Shown in pieces: positions 52,896 to 63,600 of a stretch of 64,000 nucleotides of DNA. Source of the stretch: Pelodera strongyloides (taxonomy: Eukaryota; Nematoda; Chromadorea; Rhabditida; Rhabditidae). Numbering within the stretch: position 1 is the first letter of the stretch; every line of letters begins with the position of its first letter. Position numbers and translations under genes: made by a program. The notes under the pieces are model-generated. The model saw only the letters and a program-made list of their open reading frames with translations. It was not told where the DNA came from and did not search any database. The stretch spans positions 62,001 through 126,000 of the forward strand of contig JAANDG010000208.1 of assembly GCA_036852015.1 (NCBI GenBank), in the 5' to 3' direction.

Positions 52896-53886
52896 ATGCT
52901 CAATAAGCTTTTTCTACTACTCTTCTTGTTAGGCTTGCGATTGGTATCATCACAGGGCCTGTAAGTTTTCAAAAAATTCTCGATCCCTATTTGGTTTATG
53001 CGCCGACGTGCCAGGTTTTAGCGCCACAACTGCGCCAAATGTGCGCCAATCGGAATTGGCCCTCTTTTCGGGCACCCCTGGGACACCCACACCAAAATGT
53101 TTCCGTCCTAATTTCTGATAATTTAGTGGCGGACTATTCCTTGTCTGTGAAGGTCGAGCATGTCAATCGAGTTCGGGTAGGCTTTTTGGGAAATTTTTAA
53201 AGGGAAAGTACTCACTGTCCCAATTCTAACCACTATATTGTGTTACAGTAGTTTACTCCTTTAAATTTGGGAGGGATATAATGCACCACTGCCTCAGTTA
53301 AGTTATTGAACCAAAAGGCACTCGCCAACCATGTTCATTGTGCAAAAACTCATTCTCTTGACTGCATTGACTTTTGCCATTGTTTTGATTGTTTCAAATT
53401 TAAAGCAGTATTGTACCTACCTTGGGAAATTTGCATATGATACGCATTTCCTATGTATCCTGTGTAACTTTGGTGCCGGAAGCTTCGGACGGGCACCATA
53501 CATTTGCATAGGGTACGCAGGATTAGCGTATTATATATAAACTTCCCAAAGCAGGTACAACACTGCTGTAAGGGGTTTAGAAAAATTTATAATAATAAAA
53601 AATCTTATTTACAGCATCAACAATGAGCTTGTTCTCTTCACGCCCGTCCTACTATCCTTCTTACCAACCACAGTACTACAACTCGTACTACAGTAGTCAA
53701 CCGTACTACAGTAGTCAGCCATACTACGGCAGCCGACCGTACTACCAGAGGCCTTACTACCAGCAAAACTATTCGTACTATGGACAACCTTATAGAAGCC
53801 CTCATTACAATTTTAATAGACAACGGCCCGCCTTTGTTAATAATAATGGCCTGAGATTTTATCGATATAATAATCATAATGTCTAA
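52896..53886 (+). CDS. Small secreted tyrosine-rich protein 1 (partial model)
   Basis: The last exon 53615-53886 (after TTATTTACAG) encodes a Tyr/Ser/Gln-rich chain with repeats of the YYSSQPYYGSRPYY type and the C-terminal block NGLRFYRYN. A signal-peptide exon is plausible at 52896-52960 (MLNKLFLLLFLLGLRLVSSQ, then GTAAGT). A second signal-like ATG frame at 53331 runs into a TTAA element. The middle exon linking phase 2 to phase 1 is not identified. By homology to the 55-kb gene it is a secreted structural-type peptide, perhaps for cuticle or another extracellular matrix (inference). Confidence 0.65.
53404..53568. mobile_element. MITE, AGCAGTATTGTACCTACC termini, inside Tyr-rich gene 1
   Basis: TTAA at 53400-53403. 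Arms AGCAGTATTGTACCTACCTT and AAGCAGGTACAACACTGCT, subterminal TTTGCATATGATACGCA mirrored. The right flank is TAA only. It resembles the AGCGAAATGCTAGCC family internally. Confidence 0.7.
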
Positions 53887-54168
53887 TTGATTTGTTTAGG
53901 CAGCAGCTATTAGCAGAGCTAATTGCCAGGAGTTTCCTTTGTTGTTATTGATAATAAATTGTTTTCTTTTTCTGTTTGCCTATACCTGTGGTACGACAAC
54001 AATAAAGTTGAGTTTTTAAAAGTAGCCCAACAATGCCAACGGTTGGCAAAAGATAGGCAATTGCTCGTGGCCCTAGCCTAAAGACATCGAACAATTTTTC
54101 ATTTGGAACTAGTCGTCTACTCTGTTCAATACCTATGCGGAGCATGTCATACACTTTTGAACGCTATA

Positions 54169-54320
54169 TTAGCCCGTATTCTCGGGTCGACGGAAACGTT
54201 CCGTTTGGGAAATCCTTTGTATGCAAATTTCTCGACTATCTAGACTAGCTGGAGGAAAAATTTGCATACGAATGAGCTCCCAAACGGAACATTCCCGTCG
54301 ATCCGAGAATACGGGCTATT
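54169..54320. mobile_element. Palindromic MITE, AGCCCGTATTCTCGG arms
   Basis: Arms TAGCCCGTATTCTCGG...CCGTTTGGGA and complement. The inner arms contain TATGCAAATTT. Flanks are not TTAA. Confidence 0.7.
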
Positions 54321-54555
54321 GAAATTAAACACCCTTGAATAAAAGGGCATGGCATTGAAGCGCAAGATACATTCATGTATTATGTAAAAACATTTGCAGC
54401 GGATTTCCATATTTTTTACATGCTGGCCCTACTACGTCAATAAACATTTTAAATTTCATGATTGATGTTAACGCGTCTACCGACAATCGACACAACAAAC
54501 TACAGACAAATCTAGAACAAGCGAAGTATTGTACAACCAGTACCATTGGGTTCCC

Positions 54556-54619
54556 ATTTCTCTCTCTCTTTCTCTCTCTTTCTCGCTCTCTTTCTCACTT
54601 TCTCTCTCTCTCTTTCTCA

Positions 54620-54674
<55 letters not shown>

Positions 54675-54745
54675 ACTTTCTCTATCTCTCTCTCTCTCTC
54701 CCTCTCTTCTTCGTCTCACCCAACCTAACTCCTCTCTCTCTCTCA
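54556..54745. repeat. (CT)n microsatellite
   Basis: Interrupted CT repeat. A further block lies at 55074-55121. Ser/Leu frames here are artefacts. Confidence 0.92.
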
Positions 54746-55084
54746 ACCTATTCTCCTCCACCCACAAACTTACTTAAAAACCTGCCCACGCAAACCGTTT
54801 CACGTTTCACTTTCGCTTATATCCAAACCGCATGCTCACATATACACAGGTGATTAAGCGACAGGACCGTGACAGCGACAACAAACAGATAAGCAAGTGC
54901 AATTGCAAGTTAATGATCCTAAGGGAGATATCTCCCTCTCTCCCTCTACCTGCCACCCTCTCTTCCCAAATTCTCCCTCTATTCTCAGTCTCCCTGGACT
55001 TTCCTAGCAACGAACTCTCATCTACCTCCATTCTTCTTTACCTCTCAATCGTTTTACCCTCTCAGTACTTACTTCTCTCTCTCT

Positions 55085-55119
<35 letters not shown>

Positions 55120-55187
55120 GTTACCACCTGATGAAGGACTAAAGGTTTGCGGCTTCATAGCCAGTGTCTTAGCTTCAACAGCCAGTT

Positions 55188-56111
55188 ATGTTCGCATATC
55201 TATTTGCTCTTTTCTTACTTCTGGGAGCAACTATTTCGCAAAACGTGTAAGTTTTCGACATATTTGGATCCTAAGAACTGAAGGATGCTGACACTTTGAA
55301 TAATATGATATAGCATATAGGCTTAACCTGTACCTGGGATACTAGGCCTGGGTGACGGCTCGGACGCATACTTGTATTTGAGGTCGAAAGCTTGGGCGTT
55401 TAGTTTTACCATTAGACGTATTGTATTCCTTATAACAAGTCGCTCCCCACTCCTTATCTGAATCAGTGTGGAACAATTTAGTTTGCCAATAACCTATGCT
55501 ACTTGCACAAAATAATGATACGCCCAAGAGATGCCGTAAAAAGCTCTCATCGCTTAAACATCTACAATTTAGTCAACTAGCGCCGGGCCTGTTCCTTTTA
55601 TGTGGTGGACGAGCCTGTCAAACGGCATCACGTAAGTTTATTCCAATTTTCATATTTGTGGGTAACTTAGTTAGTAGTTCTACTGATTACTGCCTTACTA
55701 CAAGGTCATTCGTACAACTCGCAAAAGATATAATATAGAACCGCACATACATACACTGTATCTCATGCCCGTTGCGCGTTAGCTTATAAGTCAAGTTTTC
55801 TGGATATAGCTGAAAATAACTGAAAACACCATTTACTCCTCTCATTGTCACTTCGAATTTTGCTCTTTATAGACCAATCATCGGCCAACTTCTATCCGAC
55901 ATCCTACCAATCACCGTATAGTTCGTACTACGGTAGTCGGCAGAACTACCAGAGTAACCAGAGGCAGTATAACGGGCAGCCTTACCAGAGAGGGCCCTAC
56001 TACTTTAATAGGCGTAACTCATGGTCTAACTATAGACAATTACAACAAAGACCTCCGTTTGCTAATGATAATGGATTGAGATACTATCGTTATAATTATT
56101 ATAATTTTTAA
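55188..56111 (+). CDS. Small secreted tyrosine-rich protein 2
   Basis: Three exons fit in phase: 55188-55246 (signal peptide MFAYLFALFLLLGATISQN, donor GTAAGT), 55573-55631 (acceptor ACAATTTAG, donor GTAAGT; encodes a short Cys pair LLCGGRACQTA) and 55873-56111 (acceptor CTCTTTATAG, stop). The product is about 118 aa. The mature chain is rich in Tyr, Asn, Gln and Ser and ends in NGLRYYRYNYYNF. That block matches the neighbour at 53.6-53.9 kb, so the two are tandem paralogues. The composition suits tyrosine cross-linked extracellular material, but no family name is recognised. Confidence 0.8.
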
Positions 56112-56492
56112 AATATTGGTATTTTCTTTCTTCGTATCAAGCAATATTATCGTTTGTTTATGTTCTCAACATTTTTTCGTGTTCTCACTGTCGAAATACT
56201 TATTTGACAATTTATAAATTATTTGTTTCAGTTGGTTCAAGCCAGAAAAATCCAGTTCTATAGAAAATAAGTAACTAAATTATTTAGCTCTTTGGGTTAT
56301 TCAGTTAGTTTTTAACTACAACAAACGGATACCTCTAGGGGTAGAAAGTCAAACAAACAAATAGACTTGATTAGAAATATGCACATAAAAAACGCAAACA
56401 GATATACTATATGCGATGATGTGCAAATCAACAAAATAAAATGAACACGGATACCTCAACAAGAACAAAAAACGAACCAACGCTAAAGATAA

Positions 56493-57472
56493 TCAAAGTA
56501 ATAAAAGTAACAAAACTGTAGACCAAAGTAGCATGTTATAATCATAGCTACTTATGCTATTTTCTTCAATAGAAAGTACTAAAATGTTGCTTTCGTTCCT
56601 CAGTTCGCCCGTTGGTGCCGGAGTCTCCGGCCATGGTGTCGTGGCTTCTTCAAAGCATGGGAACTTGTCAATAATTTGGGTTTTCCTACAAAATAAAGAT
56701 GATTTTTTCAATGGAATTCATAAGCCGAAACAGCTACAGTGGGGGAAATAGTAGTCGAGGCCGGACCATGAGATAGCCCACGATAAATTTCAGATATAGA
56801 TAAGCTCCCCGGGTGAAAGTTGTCACCTAGCCAATAAGGTTCCTTCCAATATTCAAAGCACTCACCTCAAAAAACAGCACGCGTCGAAAGTGTTGATGGC
56901 TATAGAATGCCGCTCTGTAGTGTGCGTTTTGATGAATTCCCTTTCTTTGTTCATTTCCTTTTCAAATTTAGAACACACTTTGGTCATATCCTTCTTGAAA
57001 TCGTTGGATTCCTTATTGTTTGACTGAAATGGCGCCGCTCGTAAAAGTAATTCGATAATTAACCTTACATATTTTTGGGCTACAAGAACGTACACCGTCA
57101 TTCAAGGATTGTACAATACATTTCAAAGTGATATTTTAACTTGTCGGGTAGAGGGCCTGCGTACTAGGCGACGACTTCCAGCCGAGACCAATTGCCCGAC
57201 GTCTTCGTGCTTTCCATGAGGGATCGCCCACGATTCCCTCGCCGGGTGGTGAGTGAAAAGTTAACACGAGCTTATAAATGAATTTATACATAGCAAACTA
57301 AAATAACCTGTAGAAAATTCTTGCTAACGTAGTATCTAATGCACTGAGGCGCTCGTCTTCCAAATTCGGACATCACCCTCCACAAGTCTTTCTCTTCTCG
57401 ACACAAAACATAGGTTCCATTAAAAGATCTCTTTTTTGAAGCATCATTGCACCAGTCGATTGACTTTTCCAT
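56493..57472 (-). CDS. Cys-containing protein with GPI-anchor-like C-terminus
   Basis: Exons 57308-57472, 56866-57023 and 56685-56493 have consistent phases (0, then 2) and encode 171 aa to the stop. Exon 1 has WCND, VLCREEKDLW and PQCIRYY. Exon 2 is helical and charged, ending FDACCF. Exon 3 is Pro/Thr/Glu-rich and ends in a hydrophobic tail (MLLWSTVLLLLLL) with no cytoplasmic part, as in GPI-anchor signals. Cys spacing and helical content recall nematode secreted Cys families such as T20D4.11-like/DUF19, but I cannot confirm this. An acceptor (ATGTTTAG) just before the first ATG suggests an upstream signal-peptide exon that I did not find. Confidence 0.65.
57075..57255 (-). mobile_element. 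Head-less copy of the second SINE family
   Basis: Shares GAGGGAATCGTGGGCGATCC, GAAGTCGTCGCCTA and the CTTGAATGACGGTGTACG end with 35885-36060. It lacks the tRNA-like head and lies within the intron of the GPI-type gene. Confidence 0.6.
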
Positions 57473-57886
57473 TTCCTAAACATATCACTTAAAGGGTCGC
57501 AGTCACTTCAAATTCGTATTTTTACTTCAATTATCCATAAACATAAAAAGGTACATAGAAGAATACATTTCCTGTGTCAATTTACAGAAAATTTAACTCA
57601 GGGAAGGAAATCCCGGTAGAATTGTAGATGTCTACCCCAGAAAAAATAAATACTACCACAGATAAAAAATACTACCCCAATTATTTTCGAAGTAAGAAAA
57701 AATAGTACCCCAAGAAGCCATCTACAACGGTGGGGTATTCATCTATTCATCTGACCATGTCTTGGATAAACTCGTTGATTGCTTACCCGTGTATTTATTG
57801 ATCGATTGCTTGCCAGTTATTAGTATATATAATGTTTCAATGTGAGAGCAGTGTGGCAACCCGTAAAAAGGAGGCTGCTCAGAACA

Positions 57887-58432
57887 GGGGTAGTCATCTA
57901 CAACAGTGGGGTAGTCATCTACAACAGTGGGGTAGTCATCTACAACAGTGGGATAGTCATCTACAACAGTGGGGTAGTCATCTACAACAGTGGGGTAGTC
58001 ATCTACAACAGTGGGGTAGTCATCTACAACAGTGGGGTAGTCATCTACAACAGTGGGGTAGTCATCTACAACAGTGGGGTAGTCATCTACAACAGTGGGG
58101 TAGTCATCTACAACAGTGGGGTAGTCATCTACAACAGTGGGGTAGTCATCTACAACAGTGGGGTAGTCATCTACAACAGTGGGGTAGTCATCTACAACAG
58201 TGGGGTAGTCATCTACAACAGTGGGGTAGTCATCTACAACAGTGGGGTAGTCATCTACAACAGTGGGGTAGTCATCTACAACAGTGGGGTAGTCATCTAC
58301 AACAGTGGGGTAGTCATCTACAACAGTGGGGTAGTCATCTACAACAGTGGGGTAGTCATCTACAACAGTGGGGTAGTCATCTACAACAGTGGGGTAGTCA
58401 TCTACAACAGTGGGGTAGTCATCTACAATAAG
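57887..58432. repeat. 21-bp minisatellite, 26 units
   Basis: Unit GGGGTAGTCATCTACAACAG plus T, nearly invariant. Because the unit is 7 codons long, two frames stay open (WGSHLQQ and VVIYNSG repeats). I regard both as non-coding. Confidence 0.97.
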
Positions 58433-58522
58433 AAGTTTCGCTTAAGATCTCGGAGATTAATCGAGGTGGGTTAGTTATTTTCCTCTGGTACGTTTAGATG
58501 CTATTTTTCGAAAATGGGGTAA

Positions 58523-58669
58523 GGGGTAGTCATCTACAACAGTGGGGTAGTCATCTACAACAGTGGGGTAGTCATCTACAACAGTGGGGTAGTCATCTAC
58601 AACAGTGGGGTAGTCATCTACAACAGTGGGGTAGTCATCTACAACAGTGGGGTAGTCATCTACAATAAG
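58523..58669. repeat. 21-bp minisatellite, second block of 7 units
   Basis: Same unit. The ~90-bp spacer after block 1 (starting AAGTTTCGCTTAAGATCTCG) is repeated after block 2, giving a 237-bp higher-order period. Confidence 0.95.
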
Positions 58670-58759
58670 AAGTTTCGCTTAAGATCTCGGAGATTAATCG
58701 AGGTGGGTTAGTTATTTTCCTCTGGTACGTTTAGATGCTATTTTTCGAAAATGGGGTAT

Positions 58760-59045
58760 TATTTTATGAACGTGGGGTAGTAATTTTTATTTTTGGGGTA
58801 GTCTCGTTAAAGATTACCGGACAGTTTAACATGGCTACCCCATTGAACCTTTGCGACCCCAATTTAAACATTTTACTACCCCAATCAGTAATTATGCTAC
58901 CCCAAACTTTGGGGCAGTATTTTCCATATGGGGTACTACTTTTACAAGATGGGGTAGCGTTATGCTGTTGGAAAAATACTACCCCTTTGTTGTGGGATCG
59001 TATTTTTCCATTTGGGGTACTAAACTACAGTAGGGTAGTATTCTA
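58760..59045. repeat. GGGGTA/TACCCC-rich flank of the minisatellite
   Basis: About 13 GGGGTA or TACCCC words at irregular spacing in both orientations. The other flank (57630-57740) also carries TACCCC and GGGGTA words. It looks like an old, diverged version of the array. Confidence 0.6.
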
Positions 59046-59092
59046 CAATTTTACCGGAAATCCCCTCGGTTGTTTTGGTAATGTACAGAATG

Positions 59093-59238
59093 ACAACGAA
59101 TAGTGGAGCAACTAAGACAGTAGTCCAGACAATTTCTCCCGTTCCCGGGTCTTTCCATGTACTACAACGAATAGTGGAGCAACTGAGACAGTAGACCAGA
59201 CACTTTGTCCCGTTCCCGGGTTTTTCCATGTACTGTCA
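59093..59238. repeat. Tandem duplication of a ~73-bp unit
   Basis: ACAACGAATAGTGGAGCAAC...CCGTTCCCGGG...TTTCCATGTACT occurs twice in a row with a few substitutions. Confidence 0.85.
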
Positions 59239-59387
59239 TCATTGGCAACCGGCCAAGTCCCGTTGCGATATAGAAACCACCTCATTTTGTTAAAAATAAA
59301 AACTCAACCGGTAAAAAGAACAAGGTCAGTATTTCATCGGAACAGATACTGTGCGCCTGGGACCACTTGAAATATATATGCTGGACG

Positions 59388-59572
59388 GGGCCAATTATCT
59401 CTAAGCTGATTCCCCACAGGATTTTTTCGGCAGCTCTCGGGGGTTGGCCCAACTCCCGAGAGCTGCCGAAAAAAATGAAGAAAAAAGAAAAAAAAAGAAA
59501 ATCGGGGCCAATTATCTCTAAGCTGATTCCCCACAGGATTTTTTCGGCAGCTCTCGGGGGTTGGCCCAACTC
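59388..59572. repeat. Direct repeat of ~67 bp with a partial inverted copy between
   Basis: GGGGCCAATTATCTCTAAGC...TTGGCCCAACTC is present at 59388-59454 and 59506-59572. Between them, CCGAGAGCTGCCGAAAAAA is the complement of the repeat's own CGGCAGCTCTCGG part. Confidence 0.85.
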
Positions 59573-59579
59573 GGTGAAG

Positions 59580-59655
59580 AGAATTCCGAGCTGGACTCGA
59601 ACTGTTGTCTGTTGACCCGTGGCTTGGCGCAGCCGACATGCTACTGCGCCACCGA
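59580..59655 (-). pseudogene. tRNA-like sequence
   Basis: The minus strand has TGGCGCAGTAGC (A-box-like) and AGTTCGAGTCC (B-box-like). No closed acceptor stem. Confidence 0.45.
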
Positions 59656-60247
59656 ATTAAAAAAAAACTAAACAAATTCGAATCTCTATTTTAGCAAAAA
59701 CACAAAAGATACTTACTAAACAATGTGTCTCGTTCCCACGTCCGCTTCGGATGTAATTGTATGTCGAGTTTACTATCTAAACAGCAAATGATTATGAGAC
59801 ATCTATAGTTTATTGATCACATTTGCATGATCAACTATTTTTAATAATGTAGTTTATTGATCGAATATGTGTGTGTCTTTTTGATATATCAATAAACTAT
59901 ATTATTAAATCAACAATAAAGTTGAACGAGAGAGAGAGCATCCGCCTAGTGAGAGAGGGACATGCTAGGGCCGTCCGATGGCCAGAGTGTAATGCCAGGC
60001 GGCCTACCACCGGATACAGTGAACTTTTCCATTATTCAATGTTTCTATTGAAATATTTACAAAAAAAAAACTCACGTAAAAAAACCGTGTATCAATCATG
60101 TGCTGACTCTTGATTCCACGGGATTCACGCACGAAGATCTGATTTTGAAGCTAAATTATCATGTCTTGCGTTTGCAATGCTTTACCACAAATTGCTCTTT
60201 TATTGAAAGTAACAAGCCCATAAAAGTAACTCTATACTTCGGCTATA

Positions 60248-60530
60248 CAGTGCTGTCCAAAATTATACGTTCACTCCATAAATTGCGCGTCCACTATTTT
60301 TTTGATAAAAATCCGCATTAAAGTGTGCATCGTGAAAAACATAAAGCCATGACTTTCAGCACAAACAGCGTGACTTGTAGACCTTTTTACGGCGAAAGTT
60401 CCCCAAATCCCGCTATTGCAACAACGGAAACAGGGTATCTTCAAGTCGTCATCACAACTTACTTCGGAGTTGCCAAACAAGATATTTTTACGGAAAGTTG
60501 TTAGAGAGGCCGCCATCCAAGTCAATCTGT
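60248..60530. mobile_element. Truncated Tc1-like end
   Basis: TA-CAGTGCTGTCCAAAATTATA is a typical Tc1-family terminus after a TA. The opposite end was not found. No intact transposase. Confidence 0.5.
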
Positions 60531-60727
60531 GGTTTTGGTATTACACCGCTGGCAGTGACCCTCCTGTCCTGCGCACAGAACATGAACCCTCACCGAAAAG
60601 ATTATGATGGAGAAGTAACAGCACCCCAAATCACTATTCCGAATATTATTTCAAATGAAATGCCGTGTACTGACAATGGGATCGTAGACTTTTATGGACG
60701 CGGTCACCGTTTTGACCCTTATGTATA

Positions 60728-61033
60728 CACCAGCCGTTCGAAGAGCACTACGGGCTCTTCTCCGACTGGAGGAATTAAAAAAAGAAATTAAAAAAAGAAA
60801 AATTAAAAAAAAAGAAACTTCTATTCATTTACGTTTATGTGGAAACGTATAATGTGGCTCGCGACTTCAAGGTTTTTGCAAGTCATGCAAATTGGCTACT
60901 CTTCTCTCTGTTGTAGGTTCGAATCCCACCCGAGGCAAAGATTTTGTATGTTTCATTTCTGCGAGCAAATCTTTATGAAAACAACGCGGCTACAGACAAA
61001 AAAAGTAAACTCTTCTCCTTTATAAATAAGATT
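60728..61033 (+). mobile_element. tRNA-related SINE copy C
   Basis: Starts ACCAGCCGTTCGAAGAGC, then CGGGCTCTTCTCCGACTGG, an A-rich run, TGTGGAAACGTATAATG, B box GGTTCGAATCCC, GGCAAAGATTTTGTATG and the tail AAACTCTTCTCCTTTATAAA. This is the fullest copy, about 300 bp. Confidence 0.75.
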
Positions 61034-61283
61034 GTGTTTTTATTAACTTCACCGTATGAAAACATACTGTTGGAAAAAAATCCGACGAAAAACGCTGTTT
61101 TCAGCGAGAAATTCATTGATTAAAAAAGTTGCGTCAGATCCAAGGTCCACAGTTAGCCATAGAAAACCTAACGTTATAATGCCCGCGAGGTATTTGACCG
61201 ATTAATTAGTGGAATAACGTTCCGTCGAGTCATTTATCAGCACGGCCATATGCTGGACAATTATTAGGGTTACGCTTGCTAGG

Positions 61284-61365
61284 TTTCAAAGCAAGCACGA
61301 GTCTTGTTATCCGGGCAACTCTCCTCCATGTATGCAAATGGCCCACACACACATTCCTGCGTATT
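61284..61365 (-). pseudogene. Partial duplicate of the exon at 63.9-64.0 kb
   Basis: About 80 bp encoding CGPFAYMEESCPDNKTRACF-like sequence match the 63793-64000 exon on the same strand with few changes. The rest of the exon is absent. Confidence 0.6.
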
Positions 61366-61543
61366 GGTTCGAGGACAAAATTTTTCGTCATCATATTACT
61401 CGCTGTTGCCGCATTTCTTGCAAAACATTTTCCCAACACTAAGCGTTAATAATTATAAAGAAAATAAAAACACAAAGTATACATAAAGGCCAAAACAGTG
61501 ACCGCGTCCCTTTGTCATGTCGAAAATGGGTTTGATTCGCTAT

Positions 61544-63057
61544 ATGCGTTCCGTAAGTAAAGGAACACCCAAAATTTTTCGTTTTCGGCTCAAAAATCTC
61601 AGAAATTCTTCAAGTAAGCTGCACCATTGGATTCAGCGTGAAAAATGGACCCTGTTTTGTGAAATTTATAAAAAAATATACAGAATGTCGTCAGAAGCAA
61701 TCGTCAAACGAAAAACGGGTTTTTGCAACTGTTACATAAGTAAAGGAACACCCATAAAAATCAACATTTATTTAAAAATTAAAAGTGGTAAAGAGCTGTG
61801 TTGCATAAGTTAATTATCGATAGGTCCTCCTCAACCTGCAACGAGGTCAAATTTTCAGTGGCGCTTCGAGGACGCGCAATTCTGATGAATTCTGATGTCG
61901 CCTGTTCTTCAAAGCATTGAGCTCCTGGAAGACCGTCGGAAAAGTTCGATTTTGTGCGCAGTGTTTCTACAAATGCCCCAAAATGGTTTTCGGATGGATT
62001 CACATCTGGAAAACATGGCGAAACACTCCACGCATGCTCCAGATGATTTGTCTTCAAAAATTCTGGGGATCTCTGACGTTTATTGACGCTTTTAAATTCT
62101 AAATAACAATTTTCGACATCTGAAAATCCTTCGTAAACGCTGTCGAGAAGATTCTGAGTGTTGGCAATGTTCATGCGCGTGCGTAGAAACTCCTGATGAA
62201 CGTGACGTTGTGACGTTAGCGTGGATCGGCTCCAAACCATCCTTCTCCAGCACCTGCGTCTGTCGAAGAACTGCATACACCTGTGATGACCGCATCAGAA
62301 TGTTCCTTACATGTTCAATTCGAAGTTGTTTTCATCTGAGGACATGATTTGGAGCACCAAGATGAGGATTCTTGCATCACTGCAATGCCTTGGACGCTAG
62401 GAGAACTCTAACGTCACGTTCATCAGGAGTTTCTACGCACGCGCATAAACATTGCCAGCACTTAGAATCTTCTCGGCAGCGTTTACGAAGGATTTTCAGC
62501 TGTCGGAAATTGTTATACAGAATTTAAAAACGTCAATAAACGTCAGAGATCCTCAGAATTTTTGAAGACAAATCATCTGGAGCATGCGTGGAGTGTTTCG
62601 ACATGTTTTCCAGATGTGAATCCATCCGAAAACCATTTTGGGACATTTGTGGAAACACTGCGCACAAAATCAAACTTTCCGACGGTCTTCCAGGAGCTTC
62701 ATGCCTTGAAGAACAGGCGACGTCAGAATTCATCAGAATTGCGCGTCCTCGAAGCGCCACTGAGAATTTGACCTCGTTGCAGGTTGAGGAGGACCTATCG
62801 ATAATTAACTTATGCAACACAGCTCTTCACCACTTTTAATTTTTAAATAAATGTTGATTTTTGTTGGTGTTCCTTTACTTATGTAACAGTTGCAAAAATC
62901 CGTTTTTCGGTTGACGATTGCTTCTGACGACATTCTGAATATTTTTTTATAAATTTTACAAAACAGGGTCCATTTTTCACGCTGAATCCAATGGTGCAGC
63001 TTATTTGAAGAATTTCTAAAAAAATTTCGGTGTTCCTTTACTTACATAACGCATGTT
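61544..63057. mobile_element. Tc1-like transposon rearranged as a 1.5-kb palindrome
   Basis: Arms 61544-62203 and 62412-63057 are inverted copies with a ~208-bp spacer. Outer termini read ATGCGTTCCGTAAGTAAAGG and ATGCGTTATGTAAGTAAAGG. A second terminus-like block (GTTACATAAGTAAAGGAACA) lies about 185 bp inside each arm. Each arm encodes the C-terminal part of a Tc1-type transposase, with frameshifts: minus 61779-62276 in the left arm, plus 62562-62839 in the right. The DVNPSENHFG block matches the third catalytic region (DxNPIEN type) from memory. Confidence 0.78.
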
Positions 63058-63082
63058 ATATATATATATATATTATTATATA

Positions 63083-63156
<74 letters not shown>
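63057..63156. repeat. (TA)n followed by poly-T
   Basis: About 60 bp of TA repeat, then 37 T. It directly abuts the Tc1-like palindrome. Confidence 0.95.
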
Positions 63157-63158
<2 letters not shown>

Positions 63159-63224
63159 GGATTTGCACCTTTTTCTATTGATATATGGCCGAAAAACCTT
63201 CACAATGCGAAAATTACATAAAAT

Positions 63225-63512
63225 TACCTTTTCTCCCCGAGAGCTTGCTCAAAAAGCTAAACTACCTCGAATTTATAAAACAATTGGAGTACCGCAGCCT
63301 AGCTAAATGGGAAATAGCGTGACAGGGTTGGAGGTGCACAGATTGTTGTGATAGACAGAGGATTATAAAAGGGCCATGTATCTTCTAGCGTCTCCAGCCC
63401 TGCTACGTTATTTCCCACTTACCACGGCTGCGGTACTCCAATTGTTTTATAAATTCGAGGTAGTTTAGCTTTTCGAGCAAGCTCTCCTACTTCGGGGAGC
63501 AAAGGAAATTTA
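63225..63512. mobile_element. Palindromic MITE, CCCCGAGAGCTTGCTC arms
   Basis: The arms contain GAGCTTGCTC, AAAGCTAAACTACCTCGAAT and AACAATTGGAGTACCGCAGC, mirrored on the right. Centre near 63365. About 115-bp arms. Confidence 0.8.
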
Positions 63513-63600
63513 CTGCAATTTCGCATTTTGACCGTCATGGGTCATACTATCAATATAAATCATAAAAAAGGTGCAACTCGACGTGAACCTTTCTCTTTAA

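Noticed and set aside
57832..58474. Two overlapping open frames of about 200 codons made of 7-residue repeats
   Set aside because: They arise because the 21-bp satellite unit is a multiple of three. Two frames are open at once and there is no start context, domain or splice support.
57887..58669. CRISPR-like array
   Set aside because: The units are head-to-tail without unique spacers, and the genome is animal nuclear DNA.
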